From Hymenobacter properus (GTDB lineage: Bacteria; Bacteroidota; Bacteroidia; Cytophagales; Hymenobacteraceae), in the NCBI RefSeq assembly GCF_015694735.1, contig NZ_JADQDP010000002.1:496001-560000 (forward strand): a stretch of DNA of 64,000 nt, read 5' to 3'. The notes under the pieces were generated by a model. The model was not told where the DNA came from. It saw nothing but the letters and a program-made list of their open reading frames with translations, and did not search any database. A program made the position numbers and the translations under genes. This document shows, one piece after another, positions 25,534-37,844 of the stretch (position 1 is its first letter; each line of letters begins with the position of its first letter).

Positions 25534-28122
25534 ATGAAGTATCTGGTTCCAGGCCTCACCAGTCTGCTATTATTGGTGCAACTAGCGGCTGCTGCCCAAG
25601 CCACTAAGCCGCGCAGCAGCAAGCCCGTACCCAAGGCACCGGTGCACAAGAAAGCGGCCCCCGCCGCTACGCCCGCGCCCGCCCCAGCCGGCCTGGTGGT
25701 GCCCTCCTGGCTGCCCGCCGAGGCCCCACTGCAGCCCGCCGCCACCATCCTGACCGACATCCTCGACACAAAGCTCGACGTGCGCTTCGACTACAAGAAG
25801 CAGCACCTGCTGGGTACCGCCGTGCTCACGCTGCGCTCGCACTTCTACCCGCAGAGCGAGGTGACCCTTGATGCCAAAGGTTTCGACATTCAGAAGATTG
25901 AGCTGATGGGGGAGGGGAAGAGCCGCAGCCTCAATTATAATTACAACCGCCGGAAGCTCGTCATTGCTCTCGGCCAGCCCTTTCCGCGCACTACGCCCTA
26001 CCAGCTGCGCATCGTGTACGTGGCCAAGCCCAATGAGCTGCCGCAGGGCGGTTCGGCCGCTATTACCTCCGATAAGGGCCTGTACTTCATCAACCCGCTG
26101 GGCACCGAGAAGAACAAACCCCGCCAAATCTGGACGCAGGGCGAGACGGAGGCCAGTTCCTGCTGGTTCCCCACCATCGACAAGCCTAACCAGCGGATGA
26201 CCCAGGAAATCAGCCTGACGGTGGAAAAGCAATTCAAAACGCTTTCCAACGGCATGCTGACATCCTCCCACGCCAATGCCGACGGCACCCGCACCGATAC
26301 CTGGAAGCTCACGCAGCCCCACGCGCCTTATCTGGCTACCATGGTGGTGGGCGACTTTGCCGTGGTGAACGACTCCTGGCACGGCAAGCCCGTCGACTAC
26401 TACGTGGAGCCGCAGTATGCCGGCACCGCCCGCGCCATCTTCGGCCACACCCCCGAAATGCTGGATTTCTTCTCCAAAAAGCTGGGCGTGGAATACCCTT
26501 GGGAGAAATACGCCCAGGTGGCCGTGCGCGACTACGTGAGCGGCGCCATGGAAAACACCACCGCCACCACCCACGGCAGTACCATCCAAGCCACCAAGCG
26601 CGACCTGCTCGACGCCAACTACCAAACCGCCGAGACGGTCATCGCCCACGAGCTGTTCCACCACTGGTTCGGCGACTATGTGACCTGCGAAAGCTGGAGC
26701 AACCTGCCCCTGAACGAGTCCTTCGCCGACTACTCCGAATACCTCTGGGCCGAGTACAAGTATGGCCCCGACGAGGCCAGCCTCGTGCAGGAAATCAAGC
26801 TCAACAACTACCTCGAAGAAGCTACCGCCAAGCGCGAGCCCCTCATCCGCTACCGCTATGTCAACCGCGAGGACATGTTCGACCGCCACTCCTACGACAA
26901 AGGTGGCCGCGTACTCCACATGCTCCGCAAGTACGTGGGCGATGACGCCTTCTTCACCGCGCTGAACCACTACCTCACCCAGAACAAGCTCTCGGCCGTA
27001 GAAATCTCGAAGCTGCGCACCGCTTTCGAGGAAACCACCGGCGAGGACCTGACCTGGTTTTTCAACCAGTGGTTCATGCAGCGCGGCCATCCGGAACTGC
27101 ACATCACCCACAGCTACGCCAACGGCCAGGTAGCCCTGCGTGTGCAGCAAACTCAGGATACGCTGTTCCAGCCCGTCTACCGCCTGCCCGTCAGCGTGGC
27201 CGTCTGGACCAATGGTAATCAGCCCACCGAGCACCGCATCACCGTCACCAAGGCCGACCAGACCTTCACCCTGCCCGCCGGCCAGAAGCCGGTCCTGGTC
27301 AAGTTCGACAGCGAAAACCAACTTCTGGCCCAAATCGACGAAGACCGCAGCCAGGACGAGTTGGTGTTCCAATTCTACCACGCCAAAACCTACCAGCAGA
27401 AATCCGAGGTAATGGAGCTGCTGCAAAACAAAACCGCCGACCTCTCGGTGAGCAGCATGCTGCGTAATGCGATGAACGACAAATTCTGGCAAGTGCGCCG
27501 CCTCGCCCTCGACCACCTCCGCCGCTACCGTGGCCCCGAGCCCGAAGGCATGCGCCGCGACATCCAGCGCCTCGCCACCACCGACCGCAGCTCCCGCGTC
27601 CGCGCCCAGGCCATTGCTACCCTCGCCACCTTCCCCGACGGCAACTACGGCCCCCTCTACGGCGCCGCCATCGCCGACAGCTCCGCCTTGGTAGCCGCCG
27701 CCGCCATCCAGGTGCTGGCCAAAAAGCCCGAGCTCAATACCCGCCAGCAAGTCGCCGCCATCGAAAACACCAGCAGCGGCCCGCTCATCCTCGCCATTGC
27801 CGACTACTATGCCCTCAACGGCGCCCTCGACCAGTACCCCTGGTTCCTGCGCCGCCTGCCCGACGTAGCCGAAATGGACCTTTACGCCTACTTCCAGTCC
27901 TTCGGCACACTCATGACGCACATCCCACCCGTGGAGCGCGACAAAGGCATCAGAATCCTGGAAGACTACGCCCGCAACGCCCCGCGCTACGAAATTCGCC
28001 TGGGTGCCTACAAGAGCCTCGCGCTGCTGCTCCCATCCATGCCTAGCCTGAAAGCGACGCTGCAAAACATCCGGGAGAAAGAAACCGATGACCGGCTCAA
28101 AGCATTTTATAACCTTATGTAA
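25534..28122 (+). CDS. Secreted M1-family aminopeptidase with C-terminal helical repeats
   Basis: 862 residues with a signal peptide (LTSLLLLVQLAAAAQA). Removes N-terminal residues from peptides in the periplasm. The exopeptidase motif GAMEN is at 337-341, and zinc ligands are in HELFHHWFGDYVTCESWSNLPLNE (His372, His376, Glu395). The last 250 residues are HEAT-like helices (VRRLALDHLRRYRG, VRAQAIATLATF) as in Bacteroidota members. ATG at 25534 begins the signal peptide. A strong terminator follows. Confidence 0.93.
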   Translation: MKYLVPGLTSLLLLVQLAAAAQATKPRSSKPVPKAPVHKKAAPAATPAPAPAGLVVPSWLPAEAPLQPAATILTDILDTKLDVRFDYKKQHLLGTAVLTLRSHFYPQSEVTLDAKGFDIQKIELMGEGKSRSLNYNYNRRKLVIALGQPFPRTTPYQLRIVYVAKPNELPQGGSAAITSDKGLYFINPLGTEKNKPRQIWTQGETEASSCWFPTIDKPNQRMTQEISLTVEKQFKTLSNGMLTSSHANADGTRTDTWKLTQPHAPYLATMVVGDFAVVNDSWHGKPVDYYVEPQYAGTARAIFGHTPEMLDFFSKKLGVEYPWEKYAQVAVRDYVSGAMENTTATTHGSTIQATKRDLLDANYQTAETVIAHELFHHWFGDYVTCESWSNLPLNESFADYSEYLWAEYKYGPDEASLVQEIKLNNYLEEATAKREPLIRYRYVNREDMFDRHSYDKGGRVLHMLRKYVGDDAFFTALNHYLTQNKLSAVEISKLRTAFEETTGEDLTWFFNQWFMQRGHPELHITHSYANGQVALRVQQTQDTLFQPVYRLPVSVAVWTNGNQPTEHRITVTKADQTFTLPAGQKPVLVKFDSENQLLAQIDEDRSQDELVFQFYHAKTYQQKSEVMELLQNKTADLSVSSMLRNAMNDKFWQVRRLALDHLRRYRGPEPEGMRRDIQRLATTDRSSRVRAQAIATLATFPDGNYGPLYGAAIADSSALVAAAAIQVLAKKPELNTRQQVAAIENTSSGPLILAIADYYALNGALDQYPWFLRRLPDVAEMDLYAYFQSFGTLMTHIPPVERDKGIRILEDYARNAPRYEIRLGAYKSLALLLPSMPSLKATLQNIREKETDDRLKAFYNLM

Positions 28123-28140
28123 AAGCGACTTCCGCAAAAG

Positions 28141-28170
28141 GCGCGAAAAAAGAACAACCTTTTTTCGCGC
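28141..28170. terminator. Terminator after the M1 aminopeptidase gene
   Basis: Perfect 11-bp stem GCGCGAAAAAA (28141-28151) with TTTTTTCGCGC (28160-28170), loop of 8. Confidence 0.8.
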
Positions 28171-28176
28171 TACCAC

Positions 28177-28206
28177 TTGCCTTGTGTCGAAAAACCTCTA
28201 ATTTTG
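28177..28206 (+). promoter_or_regulatory. Promoter of the tRNA-tuf operon
   Basis: TTG (28177-28179), 19-bp spacer, TAATTTTG (28199-28206): full match to the Bacteroidota consensus, about 90 bases before tRNA-Tyr. Confidence 0.65.
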
Positions 28207-28293
28207 CAGCTCCTTACGAAACACAACTGCTTCAGCGGTCAGCGAATCAAGAGGAAAACGCCTCTCGGCAATCGGCCGGGGAGCACCAAAAAT

Positions 28294-28373
28294 GGGGGTA
28301 TCGCATAGCGGCAATTGCGGGTGACTGTAACTCACCTCCTTCGGGTTCATAGGTTCGAGTCCTGTTACCCCCA
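28294..28373 (+). tRNA. tRNA-Tyr (anticodon GUA)
   Basis: Acceptor GGGGGTA (28294-28300) pairs with TACCCCC; anticodon stem GGTGA/TCACC encloses CTGTAAC; a class II variable arm and T-loop TTCGAGT are present. Discriminator A; the CCA end is not encoded. Confidence 0.93.
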
Positions 28374-28393
28374 CTTTTTACATGATGCCATCT

Positions 28394-28466
28394 GCGGGAG
28401 TAGCTCAGTTGGTAGAGCGGCAGCCTTCCAAGCTGCAGGTCGCGGGTTCGAACCTCGTCTCCCGCT
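28394..28466 (+). tRNA. tRNA-Gly (anticodon UCC)
   Basis: Acceptor GCGGGAG pairs with CTCCCGC; anticodon stem GCAGC/GCTGC encloses CTTCCAA. T-loop TTCGAAC is present. CCA is not encoded. Confidence 0.93.
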
Positions 28467-28482
28467 CACGTTTTCAGAATAA

Positions 28483-28554
<72 letters not shown>

Positions 28555-28723
28555 CAGATTAGTTCAAGTCCAGCGGTCGGAGTTATTCCGGCCGCCGGCA
28601 CGGTTCTCTCAGGCAAGCGACGCACAGTTTTCTATTACAGTAGGGGCTGAGTCTCGCTTTCTTCGTGTAGGTCCGGTTTTTACCTTCAAATTCACTTCAC
28701 CACCTCTTTTTTTACTCTTTACA

Positions 28724-29914
28724 ATGGCTAAAGAAAATTTCGACCGGTCCAAGCCGCACGTTAACATCGGCACCATCGGCCACGTTGACCACGGCAAAAC
28801 GACCCTGACCGCTGCTATCACCATGGTGTTAGCAAACCAGGGCCTGGCCGAAAAGCGTGACTTCTCTTCGATTGACAATGCTCCCGAAGAAAAAGAGCGT
28901 GGTATTACCATCAACACCGCTCACGTAGAGTACTCCACCAAGAACCGTCACTACGCCCACGTTGACTGCCCCGGTCACGCCGACTACGTGAAGAACATGG
29001 TAACGGGTGCTGCCCAGATGGACGGCGCTATCCTCGTGGTAGCTGCTACCGACGGTCCGATGCCCCAGACCCGTGAGCACATCCTGCTCGCTCGTCAGGT
29101 AGGTGTTCCCCAGCTGGTGGTGTTCATGAACAAAGTGGACATGGTGGATGACCCCGAGCTCCTCGAGCTGGTGGAAATGGAAATCCGCGAACTCCTCTCG
29201 TTCTACGACTTCGACGGCGACAACATTCCGGTTATCCAGGGTTCGGCCCTCGGCGGCCTGAACGGCGATGCCAACTGGGTTCCCAAAATCAACGAGCTGA
29301 TGGACGCGGTTGACTCGTTCATTCCGATTCCTGCTCGTCTGACCGACCTGCCCTTCCTGATGCCGGTTGAAGACGTGTTCTCGATTACCGGCCGCGGCAC
29401 CGTGGCTACCGGTCGTATCGAGCGCGGCGTTATCAACTCGGGCGACCAGGTTGACATCCTTGGCATGGGCGCTGCTGCCGGCCTGAAGTCGACGGTTACG
29501 GGTGTGGAAATGTTCCGCAAAATCCTCGACCGTGGCGAAGCTGGTGACAACGTAGGTCTGCTGCTCCGCGGTATTGAAAAAGAAGCCATCCGTCGCGGCA
29601 TGGTTATCTGCAAGCCCGGCTCGGTAACCCCCCACCAGAAGTTCAAGGCTGAGGTGTACGTTCTCTCGAAAGAGGAAGGTGGCCGTCACACGCCGTTCTT
29701 CAACAACTACCGTCCGCAGTTCTACCTGCGTACCACCGACGTTACCGGCATCATCACCCTCCCCGAGGGCGTTGAAATGGTAATGCCCGGCGACAACATC
29801 ACCATCACGGTTGAGCTCATCAACAAGGTGGCAATGGAGAAAGGCCTCCGCTTCGCTATCCGTGAGGGTGGCCGTACGGTAGGTGCCGGTCAGGTAACCG
29901 AAGTTCTCGACTAA
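28724..29914 (+). CDS. tuf: Elongation factor Tu
   Basis: 396 residues. Delivers aminoacyl-tRNA to the ribosome. GTPase motifs [17 protein letters not shown] and NKVD are intact, as are the effector RGITINTAH segment and domains 2 and 3 to the end at VTEVLD. The gene follows three tRNA genes that share its promoter, the common Bacteroidota arrangement, and ends at a very strong terminator. Confidence 0.98.
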   Translation: MAKENFDRSKPHVNIGTIGHVDHGKTTLTAAITMVLANQGLAEKRDFSSIDNAPEEKERGITINTAHVEYSTKNRHYAHVDCPGHADYVKNMVTGAAQMDGAILVVAATDGPMPQTREHILLARQVGVPQLVVFMNKVDMVDDPELLELVEMEIRELLSFYDFDGDNIPVIQGSALGGLNGDANWVPKINELMDAVDSFIPIPARLTDLPFLMPVEDVFSITGRGTVATGRIERGVINSGDQVDILGMGAAAGLKSTVTGVEMFRKILDRGEAGDNVGLLLRGIEKEAIRRGMVICKPGSVTPHQKFKAEVYVLSKEEGGRHTPFFNNYRPQFYLRTTDVTGIITLPEGVEMVMPGDNITITVELINKVAMEKGLRFAIREGGRTVGAGQVTEVLD

Positions 29915-29931
29915 GCTCCGGCTTAACCAGT

Positions 29932-29969
29932 AAAAAAGCCGCTCTCGGTATTTCGAGAGCGGCTTTTTT
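29932..29969 (+). terminator. Strong terminator after tuf
   Basis: A 16-bp perfect stem (29932-29947 with 29954-29969) with a 6-base loop and T-run. Confidence 0.93.
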
Positions 29970-29991
29970 TACGCTGAAACAGAAGCAAGTA

Positions 29992-30022
29992 TTTGTTTTG
30001 TGTTCTGTTTCTCTTACCTTTG
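29992..30022 (+). promoter_or_regulatory. Promoter of tRNA-Trp-secE-nusG
   Basis: TTTG (29992-29995), 19-bp spacer, TACCTTTG (30015-30022), followed by CACTCCC. This extended block recurs before rplC and rpsH. Confidence 0.8.
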
Positions 30023-30063
30023 CACTCCCTTTAGCGAAATGCGTTAGCGGGAAGTGCATTTAC

Positions 30064-30134
30064 ACGAGTGTAGTTCAAGGGTAGAATAGAGGTCTCCAAA
30101 ACCTTTGATGGGAGTTCGAATCTCTCCACTCGTG
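30064..30134 (+). tRNA. tRNA-Trp (anticodon CCA)
   Basis: Acceptor ACGAGTG pairs with CACTCGT; D-arm begins GTTC; anticodon loop CTCCAAA; T-stem GGGAG/CTCTC with TTCGAAT loop; discriminator G, as usual for tRNA-Trp. CCA is not encoded. It sits directly before secE, the usual Bacteroidota position. Confidence 0.93.
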
Positions 30135-30198
30135 CAATCTGGGCCGGTTGGTCCGCTCCATGTTGTTTTCAGCGGCAACGCTGTTTTTTCTTCATCCA

Positions 30199-30393
30199 AT
30201 GGACAAACTGAGCAATTATTTCCGCGCCACCATCGAGGAAATGCGCTACAACGTAACGTGGCCTTCCACGACCGAGCTGCAGAAAAGCGCCGGCCTCGTG
30301 CTGGTAGGCTCGCTCGTGTTTGCCGTGGTGGTAGGCATCATGGATGTCAGCTTTGAGTCGGTACTGAAAGCTTTCTATAATTCGTTTCGCTAA
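30199..30393 (+). CDS. secE: Preprotein translocase subunit SecE
   Basis: 64 residues, single-helix SecE form. Stabilises SecY in the translocon. NYFRATIEEMRYNVTWPSTTEL is the amphipathic SecE signature, then one membrane helix (LVLVGSLVFAVVVGIMDV). ATG at 30199 was chosen; an upstream frame from 30148 adds residues not seen in SecE. Followed 12 bases later by nusG. Confidence 0.95.
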   Translation: MDKLSNYFRATIEEMRYNVTWPSTTELQKSAGLVLVGSLVFAVVVGIMDVSFESVLKAFYNSFR

Positions 30394-30405
30394 TCAGTAA
30401 ACAAG

Positions 30406-30972
30406 ATGAGCGAATTGAAATGGTACGTGGTGCGCTCGGTGAGCGGCCAGGAGAAAAAAGCGAAGAACTACCTCGAAACCGAGCTGGCGCGCCACAACCT
30501 CACTACCTACGTGCCCCAGGTACTGATTCCGGTAGAGAAGGTGTTCGAGATGCGCAACGGCAAGAAGCGCGTTCGTGAGCGTAACCTGTACCCCGGCTAC
30601 ATCCTCATCGAGGCTGAGCTGGGCCACGGTGAAGTTGACCACATCATCACCAGCACACCCGGCGTGATTGGTTTCCTCGGCGACAAGGACAAGAAGGACG
30701 CGGCCAATAACAAGCCCGTTCCGCTGCACATCACCGAAGTAAACCGCATCCTCGGTATCGTGGATGAGGCCGAGCAGCAAGCTGACGCTACCCTCGACAA
30801 GCCTTACGTAGTGGGCGAACTCGTGAAAGTGGTGGACGGCCCCTTCAACGGTTTCTCCGGCAACGTGGACGAAGTATTCGAAGAGCGTAAGAAGCTCAAC
30901 GTGGTGGTGAAGATTTTCGGCCGCTCGCAGCCAGTAGAATTGAGCTATACGCAAGTAGAAAAAGAAGCATAG
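30406..30972 (+). CDS. nusG: Transcription termination/antitermination factor NusG
   Basis: 188 residues. The N-terminal NGN domain (WYVVRSVSGQEKKAKNYLE, YPGYILIEAEL) binds RNA polymerase; the C-terminal KOW domain (VGELVKVVDGPFNGFSGNVDEV) binds Rho or S10. Within the secE-nusG-rplK cluster. An AACGTCATGC hairpin follows the stop. Confidence 0.97.
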   Translation: MSELKWYVVRSVSGQEKKAKNYLETELARHNLTTYVPQVLIPVEKVFEMRNGKKRVRERNLYPGYILIEAELGHGEVDHIITSTPGVIGFLGDKDKKDAANNKPVPLHITEVNRILGIVDEAEQQADATLDKPYVVGELVKVVDGPFNGFSGNVDEVFEERKKLNVVVKIFGRSQPVELSYTQVEKEA

Positions 30973-30976
30973 AAAG

Positions 30977-31009
30977 AACGTCATGCGGAGCCCAGCGACG
31001 CATGACGTT
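30977..31009. repeat. AACGTCATGC inverted repeat (copy 2), after nusG
   Basis: Perfect 11-bp arms 30977-30987 and 30999-31009 with an 11-nt loop, followed by TT. The shared AAGAACGTCATGC core and an AGC-rich loop link it to the copy at 16772. Confidence 0.8.
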
Positions 31010-31131
31010 TTAGTGTACTAAAAATATCCACGCCGATTATTCGCTCCGGGTCGGCGGGGCTTCCAAACAGGAGTTTCAATACTGAGGCAAGTGCGAGTTA
31101 CGACGCAGGAGCCCCAGCCTAATCCATCCAA

Positions 31132-31575
31132 ATGGCCAAAGAAATCAGAGGTTATCTGCGTCTGCAGATAAAGGGAGGCGCCGCGAACCCTTCGCCGCCG
31201 GTAGGACCTGCACTTGGTAGCAAAGGCTTGAATATCATGGAGTTTTGCAAGCAGTTCAATGCTCGCACCCAAGATAAGGCCGGCCAGGTTTGTCCTGTTC
31301 TCATCACCATGTACACCGACAAGTCGTTCGACTTCGTGGTGAAAACGGCACCGGCTCCGGTGCTGCTCATGGAAGCTGCCAAGCTGCAAAGCGGCTCGAA
31401 AGAGCCGAACCGCAACAAGGTGGGCTCGGTCACCTGGGACCAGGTGCGTACCATCGCCGAAACGAAAATGCCCGACTTGAACGCTTTCGAAGTGGAAGCC
31501 GCCATGAAGCAGGTAGCCGGTACGGCTCGCAGCATGGGCATTACCATCAAAGGCGATTCTCCTTTTGCTGAATAA
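31132..31575 (+). CDS. rplK: 50S ribosomal protein L11
   Basis: 147 residues. Binds the GTPase-associated region of 23S r[34 protein letters not shown] is the N-terminal signature; the C-terminal RNA-binding domain ends GITIKGD. Separated from nusG by a 159-base leader containing the hairpin at 30977. The remaining leader may bind L1, but no site could be assigned. Confidence 0.98.
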   Translation: MAKEIRGYLRLQIKGGAANPSPPVGPALGSKGLNIMEFCKQFNARTQDKAGQVCPVLITMYTDKSFDFVVKTAPAPVLLMEAAKLQSGSKEPNRNKVGSVTWDQVRTIAETKMPDLNAFEVEAAMKQVAGTARSMGITIKGDSPFAE

Positions 31576-31595
31576 TTAAAACGGAGAAAAGACAG

Positions 31596-32294
31596 ATGGC
31601 TAAAGTAAGCAAAAAGCGCAAGGAAGCCCTTGCCAAACACGACCTGACGCAAGTGCGCAGCCTCGTGGAAGCCGCCAAAGTGGTGAAGGATATCACCTAC
31701 ACCAAATTTGACGCCTCGGTAGATATCGACGTACGCCTCGGCGTGGACCCCCGCAAAGCGGACCAGATGGTTCGTGGCGTGGCCACCCTGCCCCACGGCA
31801 CCGGCAAAACCGTTCGCGTGTTGGCTCTCGTGACCCCCGACAAGGAGGCCGAAGCTACCGCCGCCGGCGCCGACTTCGTGGGTCTGGACGACTATATCTC
31901 GAAAATCGAGAAAGGCTGGACCGACATCGACGTAATCATCACCATGCCGGCCGTAATGGCCAAAGTGGGTCGCTTGGGCCGCGTGCTCGGTCCCCGTGGT
32001 CTGATGCCGAACCCGAAGTCGGGCACCGTAACGACCGACGTAGCCAAGGCTGTGCAGGAAGTGAAAGCTGGTAAAATCGACTTCAAAGTTGACAAAACCG
32101 GTATCATCCACTGCTCGGTTGGTAAAGTGTCGTTCGATGAGAAGATGCTGGCCGAAAACGCTCTGGAAGTAATCCAGACGCTGGGTCGCCTGAAGCCCTC
32201 TTCGTCGAAAGGTACCTACATCAAGAGCATCACGCTCTCGAGCACGATGTCGCCCGCTGTGCCGGTTGACAGCCAAGTAAATTCCGCTAGCTAA
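31596..32294 (+). CDS. rplA: 50S ribosomal protein L1
   Basis: 232 residues. Forms the L1 stalk at the tRNA exit site and in many bacteria represses the rplKA m[33 protein letters not shown] and [14 protein letters not shown] are diagnostic. 20 bases after rplK and 15 before rplJ, so one operon. Confidence 0.98.
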   Translation: MAKVSKKRKEALAKHDLTQVRSLVEAAKVVKDITYTKFDASVDIDVRLGVDPRKADQMVRGVATLPHGTGKTVRVLALVTPDKEAEATAAGADFVGLDDYISKIEKGWTDIDVIITMPAVMAKVGRLGRVLGPRGLMPNPKSGTVTTDVAKAVQEVKAGKIDFKVDKTGIIHCSVGKVSFDEKMLAENALEVIQTLGRLKPSSSKGTYIKSITLSSTMSPAVPVDSQVNSAS

Positions 32295-32309
32295 TTAAAC
32301 CAACCAAAC

Positions 32310-32858
32310 ATGACCCGGGAAGAAAAACAAGCCCTCGTGGATGAGTTGAGCGGAAAAATGCAGTCGCACAACTCGTTCTACATTGTCGATGCTTCGGTAA
32401 TGTCGGTAGCGAAAATCAACGAGTTTCGTCGCCTGGTGTTCACCCGCGGCCTGGAGTTCAAGGTGTACAAAAACACCTTCATCCGGAAAGCACTGGACAC
32501 CCTCGGCCACGACACTTCGGAAATGGATGCCGCGCTGAAAGGTCAGTCGGGCGTGCTGTTCTCTACGGAGAGCGGTTCGGCTCCTGCGAAGCTCCTGCGC
32601 GACTTCTACAAGTCTCAAAACTACGCCCGTGGCGTGGAGCCCAAGCCGGTTCTGAAAGGTGCTTATGTAGATGCTAGCATCTACCTCGGCGCTAACCAGC
32701 TGGAGACCCTCACCACCATCAAAGGCAAACAGGAACTGCTCGGTGAACTCATCGGCCTGCTCCAGTCGCCCGCCAAGAATGTTATCTCGGCTCTGCAGAG
32801 CGGCGGCAACAAACTGGCTGGTATCCTCAAAACCCTCAGCGAAAAAGAGGCCGCCTAA
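32310..32858 (+). CDS. rplJ: 50S ribosomal protein L10
   Basis: 182 residues. Anchors L7/L12 dimers to the stalk base. The N-terminal domain (REEKQALVDELSGKMQSHNSFYIVD, VYKNTFIRKAL) and the C-terminal helical tail that binds L12 are present. Next gene is rplL, 62 bases downstream. Confidence 0.97.
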   Translation: MTREEKQALVDELSGKMQSHNSFYIVDASVMSVAKINEFRRLVFTRGLEFKVYKNTFIRKALDTLGHDTSEMDAALKGQSGVLFSTESGSAPAKLLRDFYKSQNYARGVEPKPVLKGAYVDASIYLGANQLETLTTIKGKQELLGELIGLLQSPAKNVISALQSGGNKLAGILKTLSEKEAA

Positions 32859-32920
32859 GCCCGCCGCTTTTCCGCATCCCTTTAAATTTTCAACAACACA
32901 TTTTTTAACAATCTACAGAA

Positions 32921-33301
32921 ATGGCAGATTTGAAAGCATTCGCTGAGCAGCTCGTAAACCTGACGGTGAAAGAAGTAAACGAATTGGCAGGCATCCTGAA
33001 GGACGAGTACGGCATCGAGCCGGCTGCTGCTGCTCCCGTAATGATGGCTGGCGGCGGCGGCGCTGCTGCTGAAGAAGCTCCCGAGGAGAAGACGGCTTTC
33101 GACGTAATCCTGAAGGCTGCTGGTGGCCAGAAGCTGGCTGTGGTGAAACTGGTAAAAGACCTGACCGGTCTGGGCCTGAAAGAAGCCAAAGAACTGGTTG
33201 ACGGTGCTCCCAAGCCCCTTAAAGAAGGCGTAGCCAAAGACGAGGCTGAGTCGCTGAAGAAGCAACTCGAAGAAGCCGGTGCTGAAGTAGAAGTTAAGTA
33301 G
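32921..33301 (+). CDS. rplL: 50S ribosomal protein L7/L12
   Basis: 126 residues. Stalk protein that recruits translational GTPases. N-terminal dimerisation helices, an Ala/Glu-rich hinge ([19 protein letters not shown]) and the C-terminal domain ([33 protein letters not shown]) are clear. Followed by an attenuator-like hairpin before rpoB. Confidence 0.98.
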   Translation: MADLKAFAEQLVNLTVKEVNELAGILKDEYGIEPAAAAPVMMAGGGGAAAEEAPEEKTAFDVILKAAGGQKLAVVKLVKDLTGLGLKEAKELVDGAPKPLKEGVAKDEAESLKKQLEEAGAEVEVK

Positions 33302-33345
33302 TTTCTGCTCCTGAAGCATCTCCGGACCCGCTTCAAATAAGGATT

Positions 33346-33372
33346 AGACCTGGCAACTTAGCCAGGTCTTTT
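33346..33372 (+). terminator. rplL-rpoB attenuator
   Basis: AGACCTGGC (33346-33354) pairs with GCCAGGTCT (33361-33369), loop AACTTA, then TTTT. A weaker second stem GCGCGA/TCGCGC with TTTT lies at 33394-33419. It probably reduces rpoBC expression relative to the ribosomal genes. Confidence 0.75.
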
Positions 33373-33538
33373 CCTGTTTGTAGCGTGTCAACCGCGCGAG
33401 CTACCCGGTTCGCGCTTTTGCTATGTCAGCTAACCATCTTGTTGCACAGGTGGTTAGGGAGTGCACTGCACCGCTGATGAGCCGCCACCCTGGCTTCCCA
33501 CTTTACGCTTCTGTGTCCATCTTATAATCCCCATCGCA

Positions 33539-37438
<3,900 letters not shown>

Positions 37439-37440
37439 TT

Positions 37441-37510
37441 GGTTTAAGGTTTTTGGTTGTTGGTTTTTAGTTCGTCAGAGCAAAAAACCAACAACCAAAA
37501 ACCAATAACG
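37441..37510. repeat. Inverted array of 7-bp units after rpoB
   Basis: Units GGTTTAA, GGTTTTT, GGTTGTT, GGTTTTT, AGTTCGT (37441-37475) face AAAAACC, AACAACC, AAAAACC, AATAACG (37483-37510). The period is exactly seven bases on both sides. Confidence 0.85.
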
Positions 37511-37605
37511 AACCGGCAGGCAAGACGAGCGGCTGACTGAGCGGCTCTGGTAAATGAGGATGCGAAAACGCTTCGGTGAAAGAGGAGCGGGGGCTGTTCC
37601 GAGAT

Positions 37606-37716
37606 ATGGTCATAACAGCAACAAAACCCCGACGAATCTTAATCGAAGGCCTTCCCATCCTTCGCCCTGACGGTGAGATTAATAAAATAGACCTTTTTGA
37701 AAGTGCCTTTGCCTGA
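37606..37716 (+). CDS. Possible small ORF in the rpoB-rpoC spacer
   Basis: 36 codons from ATG at 37606 (or 46 from GTG at 37576) to TGA at 37714. The product starts MVITATKPRRILIEGLPILR, continues with charged residues and looks more protein-like than a random frame. The terminator-like hairpin at 37700 overlaps its end. No family is recognised; it may be chance. Confidence 0.25.
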   Translation: MVITATKPRRILIEGLPILRPDGEINKIDLFESAFA

Positions 37717-37747
37717 CATACCTATCTGTTGCGCAAAGGCACTTTTT
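37700..37747 (+). terminator. Terminator-like hairpin between rpoB and rpoC
   Basis: AAAGTGCCTTTGC (37700-37712) pairs with GCAAAGGCACTTT (37733-37745), followed by further T. A second hairpin (CGCCCAT/ATGGGCG) lies near 37777-37794. The 406-base spacer therefore has internal termination or processing signals. Confidence 0.6.
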
Positions 37748-37844
37748 GAAGTGTCGAACTGTTTGGAACCCTTGCGCCCATCTGGCGATGGGCGAAGGCT
37801 CAAACAGCAACAAAGCCAACAGCTAAACGCTTAAAACCAATCAA

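Noticed and set aside
25582..28176. 864-codon open frame antisense to the M1 aminopeptidase
   Set aside because: It mirrors the coding gene in a GC-rich genome. Its product is Val/Gly/His-rich without domains, while the plus strand encodes a complete M1 enzyme.
31010..31131. L1 autoregulatory site in the rplK leader
   Set aside because: Some pairing (GGGGCT with AGCCCC) is possible, but no recognisable L1-binding motif could be assigned by eye.
33461..33538. GTG start extending RpoB by 26 residues
   Set aside because: The extension is unrelated to RpoB and overlaps leader hairpins; TTG at 33539 gives the expected N-terminus.
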